Assembly (NCBI GenBank): GCA_026182355.1
Contig: JAPFBL010000577.1
Location: forward strand, 62,001-126,000
Reading direction: 5' to 3'
Source: Hermatobates lingyangjiaoensis
Taxonomy: Eukaryota; Arthropoda; Insecta; Hemiptera; Hermatobatidae
DNA: 64,000 nt
Shown here: positions 1 through 11,475 of the stretch, in pieces
How positions within the stretch are numbered: the stretch's first letter is position 1
Layout of the letters: each line of letters begins with the position of its first letter
Program-made: the position numbers and the translations under genes
The notes under the pieces: generated by a model
Database searches by the model: none
What the model was told of the DNA's origin: nothing
The model's input: the letters and a program-made list of their open reading frames with translations, nothing else

Positions 1-109
1 TTGTTGTCAACGAAATTAATATTATGTTAACTTATACTGAAGTTGAATTAAGTGCATTCCAGTTTTTTTTTATGATGAACGGCCAACTATTTAAAATGAG
101 AACTCAAAT

Positions 110-319
110 TGTAATAATGGATATCCGCTGTACTTGTTTGATGTCTTTACATTCACTTATAATTTTTTTTATTATTCTTGGTCAGATACTTGAGAACTTA
201 CTGTTGGCAAGAGAACTACCAACGGTAAGCTCTCAGGTATGTGACCAATGATATTTTAAACAAAATTCTAAGTAAATATAAAGACATCAAACAAGTACAG
301 CGGATATATATTATTACAA
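110..319. repeat. 210-bp foldback, hairpin-forming inverted repeat
   Basis: Bases 110-207 closely match the reverse complement of 219-319. For example ATCCGCTGTACTTGTTTGAT at 123-142 comes back inverted at 286-305. The two arms pair along about 100 bp with scattered mismatches and leave a loop of about 11 bases near 208-218. No ORF explains it. It could be a hairpin RNA locus or a foldback MITE. The structure is seen directly; the role is unknown. Confidence 0.85.
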
Positions 320-940
320 GTAGCCATGAATAAAGAATGTTTAATACTAAATTGAAGAAATGTTCAACACGGACTGTAAACATTATAGAATAAAAGATAT
401 ACCATAAAACATTAAAGAAAGTATAAGGTAGAGTATTCCCTACAATCTACTTAAAGTTACAACTAGAAAACACAAAAAAGATACTTAATACTTACGATTT
501 CTCGATTATTTTGGCTTTCTTTCCGTCTTCAGGAGAGAAGAAAAAAAAAAGAGGAAGAAACACAGAAATGGATACAAAGCGTCCACCAACTGATACAAAG
601 TATTATCTAACGATACTAAATTACCTACAATCTAGAAAGAGTCAATTATAAATCTATGTAGATAACAATGCAAAGGAACTTTGTTTCAGACTTATTAGTC
701 TCACATCAATCTGAGGAACGATACTGGAGAGATTATTCATGAACAGAATAATGAATTGCTCTTACTATAATGACAGAGCAGTAATATGGTTTTACTCCAT
801 AAAAAAAATTATAGATGCCATGATCAATGCGCGTGGTTCTATTGACCCCTTCTGAACTACGAATTGTTGAAAATAAGATCAAAAATAAATCATCATCTAT
901 TAGTGTAGCATTTTACTACAAAAATAGACAATATTTAACT
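320..940. other. AT-rich non-coding stretch
   Basis: I see no coding frame, RNA gene or mobile-element end here. There is a short purine run near 533-560. Small open frames lack any recognisable protein pattern. Confidence 0.5.
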
Positions 941-1207
941 GAAACTTACTTCTTTATAAGTTTCTCAAGTTTTCTAAATAACGTTCTTGTTGATATATCT
1001 ACTGTATACAATATATTACCATTCGTTCTATACTCCTTTGTGAAACGTTCTTCACGGGATGCTAGGTCATAGGATCTGATATTCTATACTCCTTTGTGAA
1101 ACGCGATTGGTAATATATTTCATACTTAGATATTGTAATAAGAACGTTAGTAGTAGTAGTAGAACGTTATATTAAAAACTTGAGAAACTTATAAAGAAGC
1201 AAGTTTC
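941..1207. repeat. inverted repeat with a duplicated core motif
   Basis: GAAACTTACTTCTTTATAAG at 941-960 recurs inverted, with one change, at the right edge near 1188-1207. Pairing extends inward to about 1025 on the left and about 1104 on the right. The unpaired centre holds two direct copies of TTCTATACTCCTTTGTGAAA, near 1026 and 1081. The right arm contains a short TAG microsatellite near 1149-1160 that is missing from the left arm. The element type is not recognised. Confidence 0.75.
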
Positions 1208-3024
1208 AATCAAATATGGCTTTATTTTTAACAATGTTTCTATTCTGGAAAGACTACTACGAATATAGATTCAAAACACAAAATGAAGTTATAATTTATA
1301 TCACAATATCTTTTGGCATAAATTATGTAGATCATTAATGAAATATTGTTCAATATATCTTTTCCCACAATGGTACACTTGCTTGCCATCCTAATGACCG
1401 GAATAATTAAACAAACACAAAATACTGGTCTGAACTACCTTTTCCTACAAACAGATTTTAACTGAAATTTAACTCAGTCAGTTTTAACTGAAGAGTATTG
1501 ATAATATCATAATCATTTGGATTTTAATTTCTTTGTTATGATTTATTATAATCTTTAAGGTCTGAGAATATCTTAATTTCACTTATGGACGTTCAAATTG
1601 AAACTGGTGTCATTATAAGGCTTTCACATTTCATGATTAATTTCATAAAAATAATGATTTGTTCCAATATAATTTTTGGGTAATTTTACAAAATATTATT
1701 TAAAATAAAATTTACATTTATATTTAAAAACTAACATTAGTTTTATTTTATGAAGTTTTAATGCAGTATAAATTTCCAGTTTAAGAGCATAAAAATTCGA
1801 CATTATGCTTTTTTAAATCATAACATTTTTACTTAACTAAAATATTTAATAAATTAAAAAACAAAACAAAAATGACTAACCCTTCAAGGTTAGTCAAGTT
1901 GTATTCTATTGCGTTGTAAAACATGAAGGCAGTGGGACGCCATTTTTCGTTCCACTTCCACGAGTTCCACGTCATTCATACTCTCTCTTTTGGGATAGCC
2001 AGTGAGCTGTAGTGGTTTTGTGTTCCTCATTACTTTTATGTTGTATATGATCAATAAGGTTGTTAATAAAATAATAATTATCGTTATTTAATTCTAAATT
2101 TAATACTAATTTCTTAAATATTGCAAATTAGCAGCTGCAGGAAATAACTATTTGAAGTGTTCAGATGGCCTGGTCAGAAGACGACTATTGGATAAATAAA
2201 TCTCTCCTTGTCATCAAATATTTAGGTATTTGGAGGTTTAACCAATTGGAGTAAATTGGAACCACCATACTTCATTTATATTTTCGTACAAAGCAATTAT
2301 AGTAAATTTATCATAATATAGTAATAATGATGTTAAATTTCTACAAAATTGAACTTTTTTACCATTCTAAATATATTACTCTTTTAATTTGAGAAACTTA
2401 AGGGTCATTATTTATTTATACGAAATGCATTAACTAATTAATTAATAATTACATTATGAAAGAATTATAATTTATGTTCAAAAATGCATCCGGTTAATAT
2501 ACAGAACAAGGTCACCCCCCCCCGCAATCTTCCATATTTTCAGTTAAAAAATAAATTATATAACATATCTGGCTTTCAGCATATAGTATCTATTAATAGT
2601 ATATTAATTTAGAATATAAAATCTTATATTATGTATAAGACCTAACTTTTATAGACAGTTAACGATACTAATAGATATCAACGCCCAAACGCCATGACAG
2701 GTGCCCCTTGTTCTGTTTACTAACCTATGAAAATGATCGCCAAATTTCCACAAACTTTTTAAATTAAGTTCATCAAGGTCAGTCATTAGTGCCAAATACC
2801 AACAGGAACTTGTAATTTGTACTTCTTTTTATCTTAACATTCTGTTGTCCGAACTCCTTTTTACATCAGAACCTATGCAGTGTTAATTGAAGTTGAAGAA
2901 CGTGTTTTTTATTCATAGCAAGTAGTCATATTGAATTACAGTTATTATTGTTGAATATCCGATTTTATTGCGAACAAACACCATGTGTCCTTGATCTAAA
3001 ACTAATTAATTCATTTTAAAAGCC
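1208..3024. other. AT-rich non-coding stretch
   Basis: No gene is supported. There is a C run near 2514-2524. The part from about 2740 onward is weakly similar to about 9600-9840, so the duplication described for 3025-4115 probably began further upstream and has diverged. Confidence 0.5.
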
Positions 3025-4115
3025 AAAATCTTTGAATAAAAGAGCCTCCAATGGGACCATATTTGTTTTTTCGTTATTAGTATTTATTGATTAATTTTTT
3101 ATTCCACCTATATCTATATATTATCCCTTCATAATGTCTCACAAATAATTTTGTTCATATAACCATTGATATCATGCTCACACTTACTTATCTTTTAATA
3201 ATGGGAATATGTATAGGAAAAAGTATTTGTCTCTGTTGTGATATTGTACTTTATTTGTTAAACTTCAATGTTTTCTTGTAATTGCAAATTCTTTTGTCAA
3301 GACGACTATTTTGGTTAATGTCTTGTTATTTACATCAAAGTTATTAGGAAGTAGATGGATGTATGTTTGTAACCCATTCGATAGACTGTCAAGGTACTTT
3401 ATTCAGATTAACTCCCACTTTCCCAATTGCTTCGTGAAATGAAATGAAGTTGACATGAAGTAAATTGTATTAAATTTGCTTATGTAGTAAAAACAATTAA
3501 TGAATGTTTACAATATGAGTATAGTTATTGCGTAGAGAGAACATTAGAAAAGTGATTTAAGATCTCTAGGAAAGGATTTTAAGATATATTAAGTCAGTTA
3601 ACAAATTGATGGAGTTAAACTGCTAAGTATCCTGATGCATTATGTGTTCAGACGTGATGATTTTATATTCTAGTAAAATGTGTTTTAAATTAAATGAACT
3701 ACTCGCATTAATTAAATAGAAATAAGGAATTTAGATTTTAATCAGTTTGTATATGATTGTTGGTATATTTCTCTGCATTGATTTAAGATGTTAGATTTGT
3801 CAACTGAATGATTTTAATTCCATTGTTTTAATTCTTATCCATACAAATATGTACAAACATATTTAAGTTTTAGTAAAACAAATCTATTTGATAGATATAT
3901 ATTTCCATGTTTAATATAGTTTTGTCATTAACATGAATATAATTGTGTAAAATGTGGAATTTGTTAAACACTGGAGAGTGAAATCGAAGGAAACTTATTT
4001 TGAGTGGTTTTATGTTTCATATTAATTAATGTTTCTTATTTTTAATATTTCCAATGTCGTCTGATGTAAACATTTTATTCAAAATTTGTATACTGTTGTT
4101 CACTTTTCACTATGT
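3025..4115. repeat. duplicated segment, copy A (partner 10085-11475)
   Basis: From the motif AGAGCCTCCAATGGGACCAT onward this copy matches 10085-11475 almost base for base until about 3985, then with more differences to about 4115. It lacks the 274-bp MITE present in the partner and so preserves the empty insertion site ATTAATTAATG near 4021-4031. A third, much more diverged relative lies around 9232-9600. No coding function is seen. Confidence 0.85.
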
Positions 4116-4365
4116 TTGTTTTTAGTTGAATGGTACATCAGTAGTTTAATGTTCTTAAGAATTTGAGAAGTGAAGTACCATACACTTTGTTTTGTTATGT
4201 TTGTACTACATTATCATTAGACTAATCACATAATGCTATTCTTAGTTTATGTGCAATCAAGATGAGAGAGACTTATTTTTCGTTTTATATTTTGTAAAAA
4301 TGTCTTATTTACTGCATATGATGTATTGTGTAGTTAATAAAGTTAACTGTTATGTTTGTAATGTA

Positions 4366-5492
4366 CGAGGGTGAGTTAAAAAGCAATGCTCATTTTTAAA
4401 AAGAAGGAATTCAGTGGAAAATTTATTTATTCGTGAGTTGAATGCTTCCACTTAGGCCTGTAATTCATCAGGACAACTGCTTTCCAGTCTAAGGTTGATA
4501 AAGGTGTTTCATTTAGATTTGGTTTTTATTTTTATGATGTACCTGACTGAGCTATGCATCTACTTACGAATCTGCAGATATATTCTGAGTGAACTCATAT
4601 GCTAGAGGGTGTTATTGAACTAGTGAACTCATATAACTCTTTGATATGGATAATAAACTGACTTCCTGGTACTACACCAGATGACTCCTGCAATCTTAGC
4701 AAATCCCGGTTATTTGATTAGCCGGAATGTTTGATTATTTACAGGCTTCATCTGTAAACACAAGACAAATGTGTAAAACGCAGCAGCAGCATGCAAGCAG
4801 ATTGATGGCTTACTCAATCAGTGAACGCGCATAAGTGGCGCTACAAAAACTACTACTACTACAGAAACCCATATCTGGATGAATATATTTTGGAGCTCTC
4901 AGTTGAACTGGACTGGAAAAACCCGTACCCAATTACAGCAGTCCTGAGGCAGTTGCATAATACTGATAGTACTTTAACTCCTACTTGGATAGAACTAGGT
5001 ATCATACCTCATAGACAACATGCGTTGTTTATCTACTTATGCAGTTCATATTACATCATGTTATGCATCTATTATCAGTCAGCTTATCTTAATGAACATC
5101 ATAAAATAAAATGAAAATACTACTTTCAATATCAGCAGAAATTACCAGTTTCTCACATATTGAATGTTCACTAACCATATAAAGTATAAATTAAGCTTCA
5201 GTTACTTGACTCTTAATTTATATATGATGAATCCAACACTTGGATGGTTGTTGTGACTCTAACTTTCCACCATCACAGCTAGCCAGGACTTGGTATCTTG
5301 TGAATTTTTCAAAATATTTTTGTTTTGGTATATATAAGCTGTTCCTAAAATAGGAAATCTTGAATAGAAGACAAGCAGTCTTGCAAAATCAGTCGTGGGT
5401 GAATACTAATGAATACATAACTCGCTAGCAAACCGGTTCGTTTGCATAATCACAGTTCCAAGTAAAAATTGTTACTTTTTGACACTCCCTCA
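4366..5492. mobile_element. mariner-type non-autonomous element with TA target site
   Basis: The left end CGAGGGTGAGTTAAAAAGCA and the right end, read inverted as TGAGGGAGTGTCAAAAAGTA, form imperfect terminal repeats, each flanked by TA (4364-4365 and 5493-5494). The GAGGG and AAAAAG pattern is typical of mariner ends. No transposase motif was found inside; the 97-codon frame at 4821 resembles nothing. It is probably an internally rearranged, non-autonomous copy. Confidence 0.65.
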
Positions 5493-6975
5493 TACCACTG
5501 ATAAAATCTAGGATCCTCGTTAAATTTATTTTTGTATTCATCAAGTTATATCTGTGCTATGAAGTATTTATAAAACCATCTGTACAACTGAAAATCTACT
5601 TAATGATCCTGTTTTAGTTATAATAAACATACATGTAATCATCACCTTAGAGATATTAAATTTATTCAAGCTGTATTTAATAATTACAATTATATTTTTT
5701 TAAATATAAAATACTTGAAGTGACTTATTTTCACATAACTGTTATTTATTAATTTATATTAATTTTTATTTATAAATAATTATAAATATATGGAAATGTT
5801 ATTTACATACGTGATATATTACTACAAATTTTGTTACTTATCTGTTAACGAGAGGCCACCCATTTAAAAACCGTTATTCAATCAAAACAATAAATTGACT
5901 TTATTATATGAAATAACATTCCTAGAATTTATAAGTAACAAAATATTACTTTTTTGTTATTTATATTTTATATTTGTATATTATATTAGTTTATTTATAT
6001 TTTACTTTTTTTTTTATTTCTTAAAGCCTTTCGTTATAAGATAAGTTCCTTCATTTTTATCTGCATTTCTGATACTGATGATATTGAATAGTAGACAATA
6101 TAAAATTTCTAATCCTGTGTTTTTGCAATTTCAAATTTGAATCAATTAATCAATCTCAAATTAGTATGTCTTTTCATTTTCTCTGATTGATGAAATAAAA
6201 AGAGTTAACAAGTGTTACATGAATTGTAGACGCCTATTTTCTAAGTTCTAATCTTTTCTTAAAATTCTAACAATTATTTTTCTTAATTAACACAAGTATG
6301 TAATATTGTTCTTTTCATTTACAAGTTTGTTAGTTACAAACGTGTCAGATACAGAAGAAATTCTATTGTATATTTGTTATAATTTTAGAAATTTGCAAAT
6401 CCAATTTATAGCCATTGGCTGTGGATAGAATTCCACATCTAAAGTTTCTTCTCATTGCAGTAAGTAGTTACCATATTTTGTGTTATCCACTAGTTTGTTC
6501 TTACATTTGATTTTATTTTCTGAAACTATTTGTATATTGATTGAAATGATGTTTGTGACGTTAGTCTATATTTAATGCCATCTTCTTGATTATTGTACGA
6601 AGGCCGCTAAGTAGTAGACAAGTTTTGATTGCTTGTGTTTCATAATTCAGTAATGTTTGTATTTGGACTAAACGTTTGCGATATATTTATATAATAGAAT
6701 TTAGTGACTTTATTTTAGTAGCACTGTGTATTTTAGAATAATATTGTTAGTAGGACTTATTTTTTTATGTAACAATTATCCTTTAATTGTGTTCGTTCTA
6801 TAAATTATATAATGTAGTGTAATTATGGTTTGTTTCGGATAAATCTTATAAATAATGTCGAAATGTTTACAAATTTTTTACTTATTATGTAACTTAAAAC
6901 AGAAATCTATCAAATTTATTTGTCAGTACCTATTCAGTAATTTGTATTATTTTTTAATGAGTTTTATAATTTTAA
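5493..6975. other. AT-rich non-coding stretch
   Basis: No gene or element end is recognised. Bases about 6505-6570 recur inside the neighbouring mariner at about 7946-8010 and are discussed as a finding. Confidence 0.5.
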
Positions 6976-8622
6976 AGGTTGGCTGAAAAGTTTGTAGGCT
7001 GACATAGATGGTGTTACTATATTAGATTTCATATCATTTGCTGTTAGTAGCAACATTCAACAGTTGGTCAATTATTTAATGTGTTATAGTAGGGTGAAAG
7101 AAGCAAATTTCGTTATTGTGAAAAAAATTCGTGTTTTAATAAAGCATTGTTTTCTCATGAAGAGATACCGTTGAAACGAAAACTTGGATCGATGAACATT
7201 ATTTGGACAGTTCATCAGCAAAATTAACCATTGAAAAGTGGTTTGCTAAGTTTGAACGTGGTAGTGAAATGATGACCGAAGAAGGTGCTCATAGAGGATG
7301 CCCAAAAGAAGCTGTTAAAAGCCCACAAAATAATTTTAAATGACTGTAAAGTGAAATTGATTGAGATATCAAAAGAGTGTGTTATACTGGACATATTGTG
7401 CCTGAGCATCTGGACATGCGAAGGCTGTGTGCTAAGAGGGTAGGGTGTTGATCAGTTCATTAAAAGCACCAAGTTGTCAATGACTTGAAGCAACTTGGTT
7501 CCACCGCTACCCCTTTAGTGTCCAATCGAGATTCAGCTGGTAAGGTTATGGCATCGGTATTTTGGGATGTGCATGGTGTAATATACGAGTACATCGATTA
7601 CCTTGAAAGGGGTGATTAAACCATCATGATTTAATCTTCATCGAGCCCAACCCATCAACACCGATTATTATGAGCCTTAATTCAAGAGTTTTGAAGGAAA
7701 GAAATCAAGAAAAAAATGGTCCCATTTAAAGAAGAAAAAAAAGTACTGATACTTCAAGACAATAATGCACACATCAATGAAAACCATGGCGCAATTGCAT
7801 TAGTTAGGCTAGGAACTGCGCTTCCCCATCCTCCGCATTGTCCAGATCTGGCCCCCAGGGACTTATATCTGGTTGCGGACATCAAAAGGATGCTTGCTGG
7901 GAAGAAATTCAGCAACAATGCAGAAACTGAGGCCTCTTCGGAGACTAAATTTGATTTTATTGTCTTCTGAAACTATTTGTATATTGAGATGATGTTTGTG
8001 ACGTTATATATTTATGAACCGTATATGAAATAGATATTATTTAGTATATGATATATATTATTTAAACTAGAATTTTTAAAAGAACACACAGAAAAGAAAT
8101 CGCTGAATTCACTACTATATTTCGATGTCCTCGTCGTCAGGAATAGATGTGAATCGCTCCAAAGGCTGATAACGACTGGCTTGGCGTTCAAACCCAAGCA
8201 CTCAAACTTTGTAGCCAACTTTCGGAGGAAAGGAAGACAAGGAAGATAAAGAAATAAAAGCCAAATAAAAATTAAATGAAAGAAAACATTTAACTAAAAT
8301 AAAATTGAAAGCTAATAACAACTTCTAGACAAAATAAATAAATAAAATCAATTAAAAAATAAAGGAACAATCAACGATTGAGGTTAAGCCCAGGAGCAGA
8401 TCAAATGCCCAGAAGACTAATAAGTCCTTCTTCTGAAGCTCTCAGAGTGACTTTCGAATATATTATTTATATATACCATATTTTGAAAATTATATTGAAA
8501 AGTTACCTGACCGCTATAACCGTTGGGTTGCTCTTCAAGGGTACTATATTGAATAAAATGATGGAATTTTATAGAAAAAAGTATGTTTTACTGTGTTAGC
8601 CTACGAACTTTTCAGCCCACCT
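6976..8622 (+). mobile_element. decayed mariner element with internal insertion
   Basis: The left end GGTTGGCTGAAAAGTTTGTA and the right end, inverted as GGTGGGCTGAAAAGTTCGTA, are matching terminal repeats typical of mariner. Transposase pieces lie in order between them. About 450-480 bp near 7966-8450 separates the catalytic part from the C-terminal part and appears foreign to the transposase frame. The copy is clearly dead. Confidence 0.85.
7170..8560 (+). pseudogene. mariner transposase pseudogene
   Basis: Translation in shifting frames gives the N-terminal helix-turn-helix piece near 7210-7320 (EKWFAKFERGSEMM), then GKVMASVFWDVHGV near 7545, then the catalytic region at 7716-7920 with LQDNNAH and CPDLAPRDLYL. 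The C-terminal piece, YIEKLPDRYNR followed by ALQGYYIE, appears only near 8490-8560. The intact family enzyme, of about 345 residues, cuts and pastes DNA at TA sites using a DD34D triad. Here stops, frameshifts and the insert prevent any product. The spacing between the second and third Asp is 33 in the readable frame, which fits small deletions. Confidence 0.85.
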
Positions 8623-8891
8623 ATTAGTTTCGATACCATGTGTTCTTCAAATTAAAGCTAATGTATTCCTTCACAAAATGCCTAACTTTTCTCTCTCTTT
8701 AAGACGACTTTGAAGATTGAAAACATTATATGCGATGTAAATGCAACAAAATCCAGTTTATTTTTGTATATCTTTATTATCGGGTTTATGGTTTTACTAT
8801 TTTTACCTTTTTTTTTTTTGCAAACAGCTGTTCTTAGACATTACTGCTTAGTCTTAACGTTTACCATGTATTTATACATTCAATGTGTTTC
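8623..8891. other. short non-coding stretch between elements
   Basis: Only AT-rich sequence with a T run at about 8806-8819 was seen. No gene is supported. Confidence 0.4.
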
Positions 8892-8895
8892 TTAA

Positions 8896-9147
8896 CGCTT
8901 TCACTGCTAATGACGTACATATACGTAATACAATTATTCATCACCAGTATATATATACGTATATATGTTGGACATATATATATATACGTATTTTTGATCA
9001 GGTATACGTATACCTGATCAAAAAAAAGGATGGAAATTTCAGGTTCTTCAAAAAAAAAAAAAAAAATTAGCACAGGGTAAAGAAATCATGTTTTGAAATT
9101 CAGCCTTCAAGAACATGAAGTGTTACTGTTTGGCTGCAGTGAAAGGG
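8896..9147. mobile_element. piggyBac-type MITE with TTAA target sites
   Basis: TTAA at 8892-8895 and 9148-9151 flank a 252-bp element. Its ends are CGCTTTCACTGC on the left and, read inverted, CCCTTTCACTGC on the right. TTAA duplication and CCC-starting ends are hallmarks of piggyBac. It has no coding capacity. Its centre is rich in TATATACGTATA motifs and holds a perfect 34-bp palindrome. Confidence 0.75.
8991..9024. repeat. perfect 34-bp palindrome inside the MITE
   Basis: TTTTTGATCAGGTATAC (8991-9007) is followed without spacer by its exact reverse complement (9008-9024). It could extrude as a cruciform or mark an internal inverted repeat of the parent element. Confidence 0.9.
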
Positions 9148-9151
9148 TTAA

Positions 9152-10084
9152 TATCCAAATTGACTGTTGATACTATTGTGGAACTGTTTTGTATAAACAT
9201 ATTACTGGAAGGCTGTTCATAAAGGGAATCACAATGAACCTATTAAATTGAAATCTTTGAATGAAAGAACCTATTTATGACATATCTATTAAGAGCTTAC
9301 TTACCGAGGAGGGAACTTGTTTCCTTTCATTATTAATATAGTTAATTTTTTTATGTTTCATGTGTGAATCCCTTTACATCTCTCGAATAATTTTCTTAAT
9401 GTCAATGTTGAAATCATCAGATGTGATTTTACTTTAGTATGTAGAATATACCAACATACTTTGGTATGTTGGTCAAAGTATTTGTCTCTAATTTGATATT
9501 GTTCATTACTTGTTGAACTTCGATTTTATTCTAGTAATTGGGAATAACTTTTACCGTTTAAAATGATATATCTGTTATTTACATCAAATTTCTTTAACAT
9601 AAAACATAAACATCTCAAGGTCACCAGTTGGTGCCATGTACCAATAGTGCATCTTTTAATTAGAAGTTTTTTTTTTGTCTTTACATTTACTTAATGCTAT
9701 GTCTTTTTGGCTACATAACCTGTATAATGTTCATTGAATAACTGTTAATGAAGTGATGGTGTTATTTATTGTTATTTACAGAATTGAAAGCATTTCATGT
9801 GATGTAAATGAATAAAAAATCTTGTTTGCCCTAAGTCACTTTTCATTACATAAAATATATTACCTTAAGTGACTAGCTCTCACTATCTTTAGTTTCTTTT
9901 GTAGTATGCACTGAATATTTTTAGTTTTACGTTTAGTTCGAAGAGAAGTTCTTTTGCATTACTGGAGACTTGTAATAGATATCTCTTATACATTAATAGT
10001 TCGGATGAATGTGAATCATAGTTTCTAGTTACTTAACTGTTTCCTATACTTATAAACATTATGAGTCACAATGAACATATTAAA
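9152..10084. other. non-coding stretch with diverged copies of the 3-kb/10-kb repeat
   Basis: Segments near 9232-9560 and 9600-9840 resemble parts of 2740-3300, for example an AAGGTCA motif followed by TGCCA. The similarity is clearly weaker than between copies A and B. No gene was seen. Confidence 0.45.
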
Positions 10085-11475
10085 TTAAAGTCTTCGAATA
10101 AAAGAGCCTCCAATGGGACCATATTTGTTTTTTCGTTATTAATATTTATTGATTAATTTTTTATTCCACCTATGTGTTAAATCCCTTCATAACGTCTCAC
10201 AAATAATTTTGTTCATATAACCATTGATATCATGCTCACACTTACTTATCCTTTAATAATGGGAATATGTATAGGAAAAAGTATTTGTCTCTGTTGTGAT
10301 ATTGTACTTTATTTGTTAAACTTCAATGTTTTCTTGTAATTGCAAATTCTTTTGTCAAGACGACTATTTTGGTTAATGTCTTGTTATTTACATCAAAGTT
10401 ATTAGGAAGTAGATGGATGTATGTTTGTAACCCATTCGATAGACTGTCAAGGTACTTTATTCAGATTAACTCCCACTTTCCCAATTGCTTCGTGAAATGA
10501 AATGAAGTTGACATGAAGTAAATTGTATTAAATTTGCTTATGTAGTAAAATCAATTAATGAATGTTTACAATATGAGTATAGTTATTGCGTAGAGAGAAC
10601 ATTAGAAAGTGATTTAAGATCTCTAGGAAAGGATTTTAAGATATATTAAGTCAGTTAACAAATTGATGGAGTTAAACTGCTAAGTATCCTGATGCATTAT
10701 GTGTTCAGACGTGATGATTTTATATGCTAGTAAAATGTGTTTTAAATTAAATGAACTACTCGCATTAATTAAATAGAAATAAGGAATTTAGATTTTAATC
10801 AATTTGTATATGATTGTTGGTATATTTCTCTGCATTGATTTAAGATGTTAGATTTGTCAACTGAATGATTTTAATTCCATTGTTTTAATTCTTATCCATA
10901 CAAATATGTACAAACATATTTAAGTTTTAGTAAAACAAATCTATTTGATAGATATATATTTCCATGTTCAATATAGTTTTGTCATTAACATGAATATAAT
11001 TGTGTAAAATGTGGAATTTGTTAAACACTGGAGAGTGTAATGGTATAATCAAAGCAAACTTTCTTGAGTGGCTTTGTGTTCAGTATTAACACTAGATTGC
11101 CTAGGCAAGTCATTTTGACTGTTTTTACAATTTCAATTAGAATAAAATTGTATATACAATGACACAGCTTCTTAGAATTTTCTAAATGAAGTATTTTTTT
11201 TTATTGTTAATACTTATTAATAAGTTCTTTTATGACTGCAAATAATATAAAAAATAAAAAAATTAATTTTAAACAAATTTCTTTACACATTAGTTATTCT
11301 TTCACAGTCCAGTCATTTCGACTGCTTTGGGCAATATAGGTATATACTTCAGTCTTTCTATTGTTAATTAATGTTTCTTATTTTTAATACCTCCAGAGTC
11401 TACTTATGTAAGCGTTTCATTTATTGCTATTTTATTCAAAATTTTTATGCTGTTCACTTTTCATTATGTTTTACA
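10085..11475. repeat. duplicated segment, copy B (partner 3025-4115)
   Basis: It is nearly identical to copy A from AGAGCCTCCAATGGGACCAT to the motif AACACTGGAGAGTG near 11022-11036, with a few substitutions and short gaps. It then continues with looser similarity to about 11475. It differs mainly by a TTAA-flanked MITE at 11090-11363. No coding frame was seen in either copy. Confidence 0.85.
11090..11363. mobile_element. 274-bp piggyBac-type MITE, insertion proven by the empty site
   Basis: The element is flanked by TTAA at 11086-11089 and 11364-11367. Copy A of the surrounding repeat carries the unoccupied site. The ends start CACTAG and, read inverted, CAATAG. Just inside are matching inverted motifs, ATTGCCTAGGCAAGTCATTT on the left and ATTGCCCAAAGCAGTCGAAA read inverted on the right. 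The right motif is offset by about 22 bp, giving the asymmetric ends common in piggyBac. Confidence 0.8.

Noticed and set aside
24..251. 75-codon frame at the left edge
   Set aside because: It runs through one arm and the loop of the foldback and shows no protein pattern.
827..1072. 81-codon frame
   Set aside because: It crosses the inverted repeat at 941-1207 and looks like chance in AT-rich DNA.
4821..5114. 97-codon frame inside the mariner-type element
   Set aside because: No similarity to transposases or any known family, and composition is repeat-like (Tyr run).
8861..9073. Tyr/Ile-rich frames on both strands
   Set aside because: They are translations of TATACGTATA tracts and the palindrome of the MITE.
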